This document shows positions 7,409 to 17,700 of a DNA stretch of 64,000 bases, one piece after another (the first letter of the stretch is position 1; each line of letters starts with the position of its first letter). This DNA comes from Ruminococcus sp. XPD3002 (GTDB taxonomy: Bacteria; Bacillota; Clostridia; Oscillospirales; Ruminococcaceae). The position numbers and the translations under genes are program-made. The notes below the pieces were generated by a model. It saw only the letters and a program-made list of their open reading frames with translations, searched no databases and was not told the DNA's origin. Location of the stretch: NCBI GenBank assembly GCA_900119535.1, contig FPJT01000008.1:124001-188000 (forward strand), given 5' to 3'.

Positions 7409-8689
7409 GTGAATGAAACTGTATACTGGCTGTGGCTGTCGATGGTTTTCGGCACGGGCAGCAGAAGGATTTGGGAAGCTATGTGCTTCTTTGAAACAGC
7501 TACAGAGGCTTACTGCGAGCTTTCGGCGGAGAACTGCCGCCTGAACCTTACGCAGGAAGAAATTGCCAATATACGCAGCATAACTCTGGATCAGGTACGT
7601 TCTCTCATGGAGGAATCCGAGAAAAAGGGCGTCAAGGCTGTCGGCTACAGTTCTGAGGAATATCCTCATCAGCTCAGGCATATTGTCAACCCTCCTGCCG
7701 TACTCTATTACAAGGGTGATATTTCCTGTCTTAAGGGTACACGCACTGTCACATCGGTAGGCGCAAGATACGCTTCGGACTATTCACTCAGAGCCGCTGA
7801 GGAGATATGTTCCGAGCTTGCAAGGAACGGATATGTCATCGTAAGCGGATTTGCACTGGGTATCGATATTGCATCGCATCTTGCAGCGGTATCTGTGAAT
7901 CGTCCGACTGCCTGCGTTATGGGCTGCGGAGTTGATGTTGACTATCCTAAAGATAATTTCAGGTTCAGGGATATGATAATTGAAAACGGCGGTGTGTTCA
8001 TTTCGGAGTTTCCCATAGGAACTCCGCCTCACTCATCGAATTTCCCTAAGCGAAACCGTATCCTTTCGGCGCTTGGCAGAGTATCGGTCGTGTTTGAAGC
8101 GACGGATCACAGCGGTTCGCTTATAACTGCGAACCTATCGGCTGAACAGGGCAGAGAAGTCTTCTGTCTGCCGCCTGCTGATATTTTCAGTTCTGCGTAT
8201 TCGGGTAATATCCTCCTTCTCAGGGACGGTGCTACACCTCTTTACAGTGCCGAGGATATTATGGAACGCTTCCTGATCGGCGGTGTTAATGAACAGGAGA
8301 TCAGAGAGGAAATGTACACAGGTATAGATACATTTGGCGTAGAACCTACTTCCTCAGCTGATAAACCCAAACTTGATATAACACGTCTTGCACGTCCGAA
8401 AAAGGGACGAAGAAAGAAAAAGGCAGAGAAGATTACAGAACATAATGAAGTCGTAGAAGAAAAAGAGACAGAACAAAACAAGGCAGATATCATCGGTAGT
8501 ATCCCCGAGGGAACTCTTACCGATGTACAGGAAAGTATAGTGAAACTTCTGGAAGGCTGTTCGCTCCATGCAGATGTCATTATGACAAAGCTGGAGATAG
8601 AACCTGCATCACTTATGGTGGAACTCACCGAACTGGAGATGCTGGGGATAGTTAAGGCGCTTCCCGGAAAAATGTATTCACTTTGCTGA
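7409..8689 (+). CDS. dprA: DNA-processing protein DprA
   Basis: A 426-residue DprA/Smf protein starting at GTG 7409, with AAGGAGG upstream. An N-terminal helical SAM-like part is followed by the Rossmann-type DprA domain at residues ~100-290 (GARYASDYSLRAAEEICSEL, VSGFALGIDIASHLAAV, FPKRNRILSALGRVSVVFEA, SGSLITANLSAEQGREVF). A Lys/Glu-rich linker leads to a C-terminal winged helix (~355-426). It binds incoming single-stranded DNA and loads RecA in transformation. Next to topA, the gene order dprA-topA-trmFO is typical of Firmicutes. Confidence 0.95.
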   Translation: MNETVYWLWLSMVFGTGSRRIWEAMCFFETATEAYCELSAENCRLNLTQEEIANIRSITLDQVRSLMEESEKKGVKAVGYSSEEYPHQLRHIVNPPAVLYYKGDISCLKGTRTVTSVGARYASDYSLRAAEEICSELARNGYVIVSGFALGIDIASHLAAVSVNRPTACVMGCGVDVDYPKDNFRFRDMIIENGGVFISEFPIGTPPHSSNFPKRNRILSALGRVSVVFEATDHSGSLITANLSAEQGREVFCLPPADIFSSAYSGNILLLRDGATPLYSAEDIMERFLIGGVNEQEIREEMYTGIDTFGVEPTSSADKPKLDITRLARPKKGRRKKKAEKITEHNEVVEEKETEQNKADIIGSIPEGTLTDVQESIVKLLEGCSLHADVIMTKLEIEPASLMVELTELEMLGIVKALPGKMYSLC

Positions 8690-8714
8690 ACTGTAGATTA
8701 AAGGAGAAAAAAGA

Positions 8715-10796
8715 ATGTCAGATTTAGTGATCGTAGAGTCGCCTGCAAAGGCAAAAACCATACAGAAATACTTAGGCTCAGGATATGAGGTCATTGCTTC
8801 AATGGGACATGTTCGCGATCTTCCGAAGTCTAAGCTCGGTGTGGACACAGAAAACGATTTTGAGCCTCTTTATACCGATATGAAGGGCAAAGAGGATGTT
8901 ATAAAGGAACTTAAGAAACACGCAAAGAAATGCGGAAAAATATATCTCGCTACCGACCCCGACCGCGAGGGTGAAGCTATATCATGGCATATAGCACAGA
9001 TGCTGAAGCTCGATATGAACGACAATAACCGCGTCGCTTTCAACGAGATAACAAAGAGCGGCGTTCAGAATGGTATGAGCAATCCGCATAAGATAGATGT
9101 GGACCTTGTAAACGCTCAGCAGGCGAGACGTATACTGGATCGTCTTGTGGGCTACAAGCTCAGTCCTTTCCTCTGGAAAAAGGTCAAAAGGGGACTTTCA
9201 GCAGGACGAGTACAGTCTGTTGCTGTACGTCTTGTAGTGGACCGTGAAAACGAGATAAGAAGCTTCATACCGAAGGAGTACTGGTCGATCGATGCAAAGT
9301 TTACTGCTCCGGGTTCAAGGAAGGTCTTTGACGCTGCACTCGTTGCAGTGGACGGAAAGAAACTTGAAATACCGAATCAGGCTGATGCTGACGGACTTCT
9401 TGCACGTCTTGAAGGTGCGGAATACACAGTTACCTCCGTTAAGAAGCGTGTCACAAAGAAACAGCCAGCACCTCCTTTCATAACCTCTACTCTCCAGCAG
9501 GAAGCTTCGAGAAAGCTCGGCTTCAGCGCAAAGAGAACCATGAAAGCTGCTCAGGAGCTTTATGAAGGTGTCGATGTTGAGGGCGTAGGTGCAGTAGGTC
9601 TTATCACATACATGAGAACCGACAGTCTGCGTATATCAGACGAGGCAAAGGCTGCTGCTGCTGAGTATATAAGTACAGTTTACGGCAAGGAATATCTCCC
9701 CGACAAGCCGCGTACATTCAAGACAAAGAGCAATGCTCAGGATGCTCATGAAGCTATACGTCCGTCAATTACAGAAATGACGCCTGCAAGAGTAAAGAAC
9801 AGTCTTTCAAATGACCAGTTCAAGCTCTATAAGCTGATATGGGAGAGATTCATCGCAAGCCAGATGGCAAATGCTCAGCTCAATACAGTATCTGTTGATA
9901 TCGACGCAAACGGATGTACATTCCGTGCAACAGGCTATTCCGTCAAGTTTGACGGCTTCATGACTCTTTATGTTGAGTCTACAGACGGCGAGGAAAGCAA
10001 CAAGAAAATGCTTCCCGAGCTTAAGGCAGAGGATAAGCTCAAACTGAAGTCCATCGCAGGAAATCAGCACTTTACACAGCCGCCTCCGAGATATACCGAA
10101 GCTTCGCTTATCAAGGCGCTTGAAGAAAACGGTATCGGACGTCCGAGTACCTATGCTCCTACCATAACCACTATCACCGCAAGACAGTATGTGGAACATG
10201 AGGGAAAACAGCTCAAACCTACCAACCTCGGCGAGGTAATAACCGAGCTGATGAAGGACCACTTCGAGAAGATAGTTGATGCCAAGTTCACGGCTGAAAT
10301 GGAGAATGACCTTGATGAGGTGGAGCACGGTCACAAGAACTGGGTAACTACCCTCCATGATTTCTACGATGATTTCTCTGCAACTCTCCAGAAGGCAGAG
10401 GAAGCTATGGAAGGCAAGAGAGTAAAGGTGCCGGACGAAGAAACAGATGTAGTTTGCGAACTTTGCGGCAGAAACATGGTCATAAAGTACGGTAAATACG
10501 GTAAATTCCTTGCTTGTCCCGGATTCCCTGAATGTTCAAACACCAAGAAGATAGTTACAGAGACTGAGGGAAGCTGTCCGAGATGCGGAAAGAAAATGCT
10601 TCTTAAGAAGTCAAAGAAGGGCAGAAGCTTCTACGGATGTGAAGGCTTCCCCGAGTGTAATTTCATGACATGGAACGTACCTACTGCTGAAAAGTGTCCC
10701 GAGTGCGGAAAGACTCTGTTCACTAAGGGCGGCAAATCAGGCAGACTCGTTTGTGAAAACGAGGGATGCGGTTACGAAAGAGAGCTGAAAAAATGA
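8715..10796 (+). CDS. topA: DNA topoisomerase I (type IA)
   Basis: A 693-residue enzyme that relaxes negative supercoils. The Toprim domain opens with LVIVESPAKAKTIQKYLG and carries LATDPDREGEAISWH near residue 80. The catalytic tyrosine is in GLITYMRTDSLRIS, about residue 299. The C-terminus has three zinc ribbons: CELCGR...CPGFPEC, CPRCGKK...CEGFPEC and CPECGK...CENEGC. The length is normal for Firmicutes. It starts 26 nt after dprA with AAAGGAG and overlaps trmFO by the 4-nt ATGA. Confidence 0.97.
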   Translation: MSDLVIVESPAKAKTIQKYLGSGYEVIASMGHVRDLPKSKLGVDTENDFEPLYTDMKGKEDVIKELKKHAKKCGKIYLATDPDREGEAISWHIAQMLKLDMNDNNRVAFNEITKSGVQNGMSNPHKIDVDLVNAQQARRILDRLVGYKLSPFLWKKVKRGLSAGRVQSVAVRLVVDRENEIRSFIPKEYWSIDAKFTAPGSRKVFDAALVAVDGKKLEIPNQADADGLLARLEGAEYTVTSVKKRVTKKQPAPPFITSTLQQEASRKLGFSAKRTMKAAQELYEGVDVEGVGAVGLITYMRTDSLRISDEAKAAAAEYISTVYGKEYLPDKPRTFKTKSNAQDAHEAIRPSITEMTPARVKNSLSNDQFKLYKLIWERFIASQMANAQLNTVSVDIDANGCTFRATGYSVKFDGFMTLYVESTDGEESNKKMLPELKAEDKLKLKSIAGNQHFTQPPPRYTEASLIKALEENGIGRPSTYAPTITTITARQYVEHEGKQLKPTNLGEVITELMKDHFEKIVDAKFTAEMENDLDEVEHGHKNWVTTLHDFYDDFSATLQKAEEAMEGKRVKVPDEETDVVCELCGRNMVIKYGKYGKFLACPGFPECSNTKKIVTETEGSCPRCGKKMLLKKSKKGRSFYGCEGFPECNFMTWNVPTAEKCPECGKTLFTKGGKSGRLVCENEGCGYERELKK

Positions 10797-12124
10797 GTCA
10801 GACCGTAAATGTTATCGGCGCAGGTCTTGCAGGCTGCGAAGCAGCATGGAGCCTTGCACGTTACGGGATAAACGTAAGGCTTTACGAGATGAAGCCCGAG
10901 AAGTATTCTCCTGCACACAAATACAGCGGATTTGCGGAGCTTGTATGCTCCAATTCGCTTAAGGCTTCAAGGCTTGAATCCTCCGCAGGACTTCTTAAAA
11001 CAGAAATGGAAATGCTCGGTTCACTGACAGTACCCTGTGCAAAGGCTAATTCGGTCGAAGCGGGAGGAGCTCTTGCAGTGGACAGAGAGCGTTTTTCCGA
11101 CAGTGTTACCGAAGCCATAAAGAATGAACCGCTGATAGAGGTCGTCGAAGGCGAGGTAAAAGAGCTTCCCGAGGGAATGTGCATTATTGCCACAGGTCCC
11201 CTCACTTCGGGAGCAATGGCAGACAGGATAAAGGAACTCTGCGGCGAAGGTCTCAGCTTTTACGACGCAGCAGCTCCTATAGTGACATACGAGAGCCTTG
11301 ACAAGGAGAAGGTATTCTTTGCGTCAAGATACGACCGCGGTGATGCGGACTACATCAACTGTCCCATGGATAAAGAGGAGTATCAGGCTTTCTACAAGGC
11401 ACTTATCGGTGCCGAGAGAGTTGAGCTGAAGGACTTTGAGACTCATCCCTTCAGTGTATACGAGGGTTGTATGCCTATAGAAGTCCTTGCTTCAAGAGGC
11501 GAGGACACTATGCGTTTCGGTCCCATGAAGCCTGTAGGAATAACGGACCAGCGAACAGGAAGACGTCCCTATGCGGTAGTACAGCTCCGAAGAGAGAACA
11601 AGGAGGCTACTCTTTTCAACCTGGTTGGCTTCCAGACTAACCTCAAATTCGGCGAGCAGAAGAGAGTTTTCTCAATGATCCCGGGACTGGAAAATGCAGA
11701 GTTCATGCGCTATGGAGTTATGCACAGGAATACCTTCATAAACAGTCCCACTCTTCTGAACAGTGACTTCTCCATGCGTGAGCATAAGGACATATGGTTC
11801 GCGGGACAGATAACGGGCGTTGAGGGATATATGGAATCTGCCGCAAGCGGTATCATCGCAGGTACTGCTGCCGCAAGAAGGATACTCGGACTTGAACCGC
11901 TGTGCCTTCCGAATGATACGATGCTGGGAGCGCTCTCGGCGTATATCAGTGATCCGTTCAACGACGGCAAGTTCCAGCCGATGGGCGCTAATATGGGTAT
12001 ACTTCCCGATATAGGCGTAAGGATAAAGGATAAGAAGGAAAGGTACGGAGCATATGCACGCCGTGCCGTTGAATCGCTTGAAAAGGAGCTGAAGAGGATC
12101 GGATATGACAAGAGTGATCGTTGA
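10793..12124 (+). CDS. trmFO: Methylenetetrahydrofolate-tRNA-(uracil-5-)-methyltransferase TrmFO
   Basis: A 443-residue flavoprotein that makes ribothymidine at position 54 of tRNAs using methylene-THF and FADH2. The FAD-binding motif VIGAGLAGCEAAW is at the N-terminus. Other family blocks are FAELVCSNSLKA, GALAVDRERFS, YINCPMDKEEYQAFYKAL, MRFGPMKPVGI and QITGVEGYMESAASG. The start is the ATG overlapping the topA stop (ATGA), so translation is probably coupled. An upstream in-frame ATG at 10766 lies inside topA and was not chosen. The 3' end overlaps plsX by 20 nt. Confidence 0.96.
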   Translation: MSQTVNVIGAGLAGCEAAWSLARYGINVRLYEMKPEKYSPAHKYSGFAELVCSNSLKASRLESSAGLLKTEMEMLGSLTVPCAKANSVEAGGALAVDRERFSDSVTEAIKNEPLIEVVEGEVKELPEGMCIIATGPLTSGAMADRIKELCGEGLSFYDAAAPIVTYESLDKEKVFFASRYDRGDADYINCPMDKEEYQAFYKALIGAERVELKDFETHPFSVYEGCMPIEVLASRGEDTMRFGPMKPVGITDQRTGRRPYAVVQLRRENKEATLFNLVGFQTNLKFGEQKRVFSMIPGLENAEFMRYGVMHRNTFINSPTLLNSDFSMREHKDIWFAGQITGVEGYMESAASGIIAGTAAARRILGLEPLCLPNDTMLGALSAYISDPFNDGKFQPMGANMGILPDIGVRIKDKKERYGAYARRAVESLEKELKRIGYDKSDR

Positions 12125-13115
12125 TGCTTTCGGCGGAGATAACGCTCCGCTGGAAGTACTTAAGGGCTGCGAGAGAGCCGTCAGGGAACTGGGAGTTTCA
12201 GTCATACTGACAGGCAGCAGCGACAAGATAAAGAAATGTGCCGAAGAAAACGGCATAAGCCTCGAAGGCATAGAGATAGAGCATACGGATGATGTTTTTG
12301 ATATACATGAAGAACCGAAGGAGATAATAAAATCAGGCAAGAATACTTCTATGGCACTGGGCTTGCAGCTCCTTGCTGACGGACGCGGCGACGCTTTCGT
12401 TTCAGCGGGAAGTACGGGAGCACTGGTCATGGGAGCTACCTTCATCGTCAAGCGTATCAAAGGTATCAAGAGAGTTGCTCCGTCACCTGTAATGCCTGCG
12501 GATAAGGGCAGTTTCATTCTTGTGGACGCAGGTGCAAATACCGAGTGCCGTCCCGAGATGCTGGTGCAGTTCGCAGTTATGGGAAGCGCCTACATGGAAA
12601 AGGTAATGGGAGTATCTACGCCTAAGGTCGGACTCCTGAATATAGGCGCTGAAGAGACCAAGGGCAGGGAACTGGAGATCGAGTCCTACAAGCTGCTTGA
12701 AAGCTCGGGACTGAACTTCACAGGCAATATCGAAGCAAGAGATATCCCGAAGGGCGAGATACAGGTCGTCGTTACGGACGGCTTTACGGGAAACGTTGTA
12801 CTTAAGCTCTATGAGGGAATGGGTTCATTCTTCTCTAAGAAGATAAAGTGGATATTCTCAGGGGCAGGCAAAATAGGCGCACTGTTCTCACTTGGCAAGA
12901 TAAAGCAGTTCCGCAAACAGATGGATTATAAGGAAGTAGGAGGCTCGGCACTTCTCGGCGTAAGGCGTCCCGTAATAAAGGCTCACGGAAGCTCGGACGC
13001 TACCGCATTCTACAATGCCGTAAGACAGGCAAAGCGATGCGTCGAGGGAAAAGTTACCGAAGCTATAGAGGAATACGTTGCAGCTATCGCAAAGGAGCAG
13101 ACAAATGGAGAATAA
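12105..13115 (+). CDS. plsX: Phosphate acyltransferase PlsX
   Basis: A 336-residue enzyme converting acyl-ACP to acyl-phosphate, the first step of phosphatidic acid synthesis with PlsY. Family blocks are VDAFGGDNAPLEVLKGCERA, SAGSTGALVMGA, PVMPADKGSFILVDAGANTECRP, LLNIGAEETKG and VVTDGFTGNVVLKLYEG. Many Firmicutes have acpP or fab genes between plsX and rnc; here plsX runs straight into rnc with an 11-nt overlap. Confidence 0.96.
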   Translation: MTRVIVDAFGGDNAPLEVLKGCERAVRELGVSVILTGSSDKIKKCAEENGISLEGIEIEHTDDVFDIHEEPKEIIKSGKNTSMALGLQLLADGRGDAFVSAGSTGALVMGATFIVKRIKGIKRVAPSPVMPADKGSFILVDAGANTECRPEMLVQFAVMGSAYMEKVMGVSTPKVGLLNIGAEETKGRELEIESYKLLESSGLNFTGNIEARDIPKGEIQVVVTDGFTGNVVLKLYEGMGSFFSKKIKWIFSGAGKIGALFSLGKIKQFRKQMDYKEVGGSALLGVRRPVIKAHGSSDATAFYNAVRQAKRCVEGKVTEAIEEYVAAIAKEQTNGE

Positions 13116-13800
13116 TTTTGAAAAACTCGAAGAGACAATAAATTATAAATTCAAAAATATACAGCTTCTCAAACAGGCGCTCTCACATTCGTCCTATGCA
13201 AACGAAAAGAAGCACCCCAACGGAAGCAATGAACGCCTTGAATTTCTCGGCGACAGTGTACTCTCTATCGTTGTTTCTGACTATCTCTACAAGAACCTTA
13301 ACAACGTTGCAGAGGGTGAACTCACAAAGATACGTGCTTCGCTGGTATGCGAGAAATCACTTCATATTTTCGCAAAGCAGATAGAGCTTGGCAATTACCT
13401 CCGCCTTGGCAAGGGCGAGGAGAATACAGGCGGACGTGAGCGCCCATCGATACTTGCGGATGCTTTTGAAGCTGTTATAGCTGCTATATACCTGGACGGC
13501 GGTATGGAAGCTGCGTCAAAGCACATACTCCGTTTTATACCGAAGGACGTCGAGCATCTTCACCACCCTGCTTTCAGCGATTTCAAGACAGTTCTTCAGG
13601 AAGTAGTTCAGAAGAACCCCGAGGAAAAGGTGGAATACGTTCTTATAGGCGAAGAGGGACCTGACCACAACAAGAGATTCGTGGTAGAGGTGTGCCTTAA
13701 TTCACAGGTTATCGGCAAGGGCAAGGGCAGAAGCAAGAAGGAAGCCGAACAGCTTGCCGCTAAGGAAGCTCTCGAGCTTATGGGCTATGAAACACAGTAA
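13105..13800 (+). CDS. rnc: Ribonuclease III
   Basis: A 231-residue double-strand-specific endoribonuclease. The catalytic signature NERLEFLGDSVLSIVVSDYLY is followed by an acidic residue block around LADAFEAVIAAIYLDGG. A double-stranded-RNA-binding domain fills the C-terminus (FKTVLQEVVQKNPEEK to KEAEQLAAKEALE). It processes rRNA precursors and structured mRNAs. The ATG at 13105 has AAAGGAG upstream and overlaps the plsX stop; the in-frame ATG at 13078 has no such signal. Confidence 0.96.
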   Translation: MENNFEKLEETINYKFKNIQLLKQALSHSSYANEKKHPNGSNERLEFLGDSVLSIVVSDYLYKNLNNVAEGELTKIRASLVCEKSLHIFAKQIELGNYLRLGKGEENTGGRERPSILADAFEAVIAAIYLDGGMEAASKHILRFIPKDVEHLHHPAFSDFKTVLQEVVQKNPEEKVEYVLIGEEGPDHNKRFVVEVCLNSQVIGKGKGRSKKEAEQLAAKEALELMGYETQ

Positions 13801-14785
13801 TATCTCCATATTCGTACCTCATGTAGGCTGTCCGCATAAATGTACGTTCTGCGACCAGAATACTATCAGCGGAGCGCAGCATCTTCCTCATGGGGACGAT
13901 GTAAGGGAGATATGCACAAGAGCGCTCAGCGAGGTTAGGTCTCCCGAGAATACAGAGATAGCATTTTTCGGAGGCAGCTTCACAGCTATACCTCACGATT
14001 ACATGACAGAACTTCTCTCAGCAGCTCATGAATTCGTAGGCGAGGGCAGGTTCAGGGGCATACGCTGTTCAACACGTCCCGACTGTATAACTCCCGAGAT
14101 ACTTTTCGAGCTGAAAGCCGCAGGAGTTACCGCAATAGAGCTTGGAGCGCAGTCAATGGATGATGAGGTCCTTGCTCTCAATGAGCGCGGACATACGGCT
14201 CAGGAAGTAATTAATGCCTGTGAGCTGATACGGGCATTCGGTATTGAACTTGGCTTGCAGATGATGATCGGTCTTTACGGAAGCACTCCAGAAAAGGAAT
14301 GGGAGACCATAAGGGCGATACATGCCCTGAGACCTGATACCGTGAGGATATACCCCGTGGTCGTACTTGAAGGTACCAAGCTTGCAGAGCTGTTGAAAAG
14401 CGGCGAGTATGTACCCTTTGACTTCGATACGGCAGTGGATATAGCCGCTTCTGCTATGGTAATGTTTGAGGGAGACGGCATCCGTGTCATAAAATGCGGA
14501 CTTCATGCAAGCGAGTTCGTGGAGCACGATATGGTGGGAGGCTTCTATCATCCTGCCTTCAGGGAAATATGCGAAACTGTGATATACAGGCATAATATGG
14601 AATTTGAACTGAAAAACTGCGGTCACATGTCTGACACAGCAGTATTTGCGGTGTCCCCCTCATGCATAAGCAAAGCGGTCGGACACGGCAGAGCTAACAT
14701 AGAATACTTCAGAGAGCGCGGTATAGCGCTTAAGATAACAGGGGATGAAAGCGTCCCGAAATACAGGTGCGAGCTCAGGAGGTGA
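13787..14785 (+). CDS. Radical SAM protein, Elp3-like family, of unknown substrate
   Basis: A 332-residue radical SAM protein whose cluster cysteines are C15, C19 and C22 in VGCPHKCTFCDQ. A GGSFTA motif follows near residue 64. The barrel continues with RCSTRPDCITPE, ELGAQSMDDEVLALNERGHT, GLQMMIGLYGST and DTVRIYPVVVLEGT, resembling the SAM half of Elp3 (COG1243). There is no acetyltransferase domain. Clostridial genomes keep this gene between rnc and smc, but its substrate is not known to me. The ATG at 13787 lies inside the rnc 3' end. The stop codon is embedded in the smc Shine-Dalgarno, indicating coupling. Confidence 0.82.
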   Translation: MKHSNISIFVPHVGCPHKCTFCDQNTISGAQHLPHGDDVREICTRALSEVRSPENTEIAFFGGSFTAIPHDYMTELLSAAHEFVGEGRFRGIRCSTRPDCITPEILFELKAAGVTAIELGAQSMDDEVLALNERGHTAQEVINACELIRAFGIELGLQMMIGLYGSTPEKEWETIRAIHALRPDTVRIYPVVVLEGTKLAELLKSGEYVPFDFDTAVDIAASAMVMFEGDGIRVIKCGLHASEFVEHDMVGGFYHPAFREICETVIYRHNMEFELKNCGHMSDTAVFAVSPSCISKAVGHGRANIEYFRERGIALKITGDESVPKYRCELRR

Positions 14786-14789
14786 GGAT

Positions 14790-17700
14790 TTGTACCTTAA
14801 ATCACTGGAAATACAGGGCTTCAAGTCCTTTCCCGATAAGATAAGCCTTACATTCGATAAAGGACTTACAGCAGTCGTAGGTCCTAACGGAAGCGGTAAG
14901 AGCAATATAGGCGATTCCGTCCGCTGGGTACTGGGCGAGCAGTCCACAAAGACTCTCCGCGGAAATAAAATGGAGGACGTTATATTCTCGGGTACTGTTG
15001 CAAGGAAACCGATGGGTTTTGCGGCAGTAACGCTCAACATAGACAATACAGACAAGACTCTTGCGGATATGGATGACGAGGTGGCAGTCACCCGTAAACT
15101 CTACCGCAGCGGTGAGAGCGAGTATATGATAAACGGCAAACCCTGCCGACTTAAGGATATAAACGAGCTGTTCATGGATACAGGTCTCGGAAGGGACGGT
15201 TACTCCATTATCGGACAGGGACGTATAGCCGAGATAGTCGGACAGAAAAGCAACGAGCGCCGTGATATATTCGAGGAAGCGGCAGGTATCTCAAAATTCC
15301 GCTACAAGAAGCTGGAGGCTGAAAGAAAGCTCACAGCCGCACAGGAAAACATGGTTCGTCTCACCGATATCATATCCGAGCTGGAAAGTCGTGTAGAACC
15401 TCTGAGGATACAGTCCCAGAAGGCGGAAAAGTTCGTAAAACTGGCAGAAGAGCGTAAGAGACTTGAAATATCCGTATGGGTAACACGTCTTGATGAACTC
15501 AGTGCAAAGGAACGTGAACTGGATGAGAAGATACTTGTAAGCCGTAATGAGTATGAGAACGTTGAGAATGACCTTCAGCGTCAGGACGAGAAGCTCCAGG
15601 AAGGCTACCGCAAGATGCAGGAGAGTACGGTACGTTCGGACGAGATAAGAAAAAAGATGCTGGAGGACGAACAGCTTTCATCCGAGAAGAAATCGGGAAT
15701 TGCCGTACTTGAAAACGATATTCTCCACTGCAACGAGGCTGTAAAAAATGCAAGGCGCAGTATAGAGAACTCTGAGGATACAAAGTCCGAGCTGTTACAG
15801 CAGAAAAAGTCCGCAGAGGATAAGATAGCGGAGCTTAAATCACAGCGTGAGGCGCTTACCGAGGAGATAGATAAAGTAACTGCCGAGTTCAATACTGCCG
15901 AAGCCGAAAGCGACAAGCTGGGCGACAGCGTTGAGGAGGCATCGGGAGAGATAAATGCTCTGTACATAAAGCAGAGTGAACTAAAATACTCCGCCGAGTC
16001 TGCACGTCAGACCATTGAGGACGAGAATTCAAGACTTGCGGATCTGAAAAAGAGAAGCGAGGAAGCAAGGGAAAATACCGAAGAGTATAAACGAAAGCTG
16101 GAAGCCTGTAAGGCGGATTCCGGGAAGAATAAGGAAAACGCCGAGAGCATCAGGAATCGTTTAAGCGGTATTCAGCGGCTTTACGATTCACGAAAACAGG
16201 GATTCGAGCAGGTAAAGGCAGAGTTTGAAAAGGCTCTCTATGACCTTAAGGACAAACAGCAGAGACGCAAGATACTCAGCGACCTTGAAAATAATATGGA
16301 AGGCTTTGCGGGAAGCGTAAAGCAGGTCCTCCGTGCATCAAAGCAGGGCAGGATAGGCGGTATATTCGGTACGGTCGCTCAGAATATCGGCGTTGAACCA
16401 AAGTACGCCGTTGCTGTTGAAACCGCACTTGGCGGTGCGATGCAGAACATAATCGTCGAGGACGAGAATATAGCTAAGCGCTGTATCCGCTTCCTGAAGG
16501 AACAGAAGGGCGGACGTGCAACATTCCTGCCTATCACCTCCGTAAAGGGCTACGAGCTCCGTGAGCAGGGACTTGAAAACTGTGACGGATTCGTGGCTAA
16601 TGCCAGCAGGATAGTTACTTATGACAGCAAATTCAGCGGCATAATAGCTTCACTTCTCGGCAGGATTGTTATTGCCGAGGATATCGATACTGCTACGAAT
16701 ATAGCCAAGAAGTACGGATATAAGTTCCGCATAGTTACTCTGGACGGACAGGTCATAAACGCAGGCGGTTCATTCACAGGCGGTTCGGCTCAGAAGTCGG
16801 GCGGAATAATAACCCGTAAAAATGAGATTGATACCCTTGACGGCGAGATAGAAAAGCTCACATCACTCCGTGACGAGCTCCGCGGCAAGGCTGAGAAGCT
16901 GAGAGCGGAGTCCGAAAAGCTGAGATACGATATGGAAGCGGCTAAGTCGGAACTTTCAGAATGCGAGAATGAGGGAGTTCGTCTCAGCGCCGAGATAAAC
17001 AGCCTTACAGCTCTTACAGAGCAGGTTGAGGCGCAGTCCGAAAGCTCCGTAAAGTATGTTGCGGACGCAGAACGAAGGATAGCCGAAGCAAAGACGGCGA
17101 TTGCTGACAGTGAACGTCTTATTGCTGAGAACAGCAAACTTATCGAAGAAGCTGAGGCAAAGCTTGCAAAGGGACAAAGCAGCCGTGAAAAGCTGAGACT
17201 TGCCCGTGCAGAGCTTTCAGAGAAACTTTCTCAGCTCCGTATCACCGATATGGAAAAGGATAAGGACATACAGGCTCAGCAGCTTGAGATACAGCATGCA
17301 GATGAACGTCTTGAAGAACTGAAAAGCGGAAACAGTCTTTTCCTCGAGGAGATATCACGTCAGGAGAAGCTTATAGCAGAAAAACAGGCTGATATCGAAA
17401 AGCTCCGGGGCGAACTCGAAGGAATGAAGAGTAATACTGAAAGCAGTCTTGAACAGATAAAGCGTTATCAGGACATTCATACCGAGCAGACACGTCTCGT
17501 AAACGAGATACAGAAGGGTATGAAAGGTCTGAACGAGGCAAAGGAAAATCTCTCGGGAGATATCACCCGTCTTGAAGAGCGAAGCGAGAACATCAAGCGT
17601 GACAGCGACAACATGATACGTCAGCTGCTTGAAGTCTACGAGCTTACCCGTTCGGAAGCTATTCAGATAGCCGAAAAGATAGAGGACCTCACTGCCGCAC

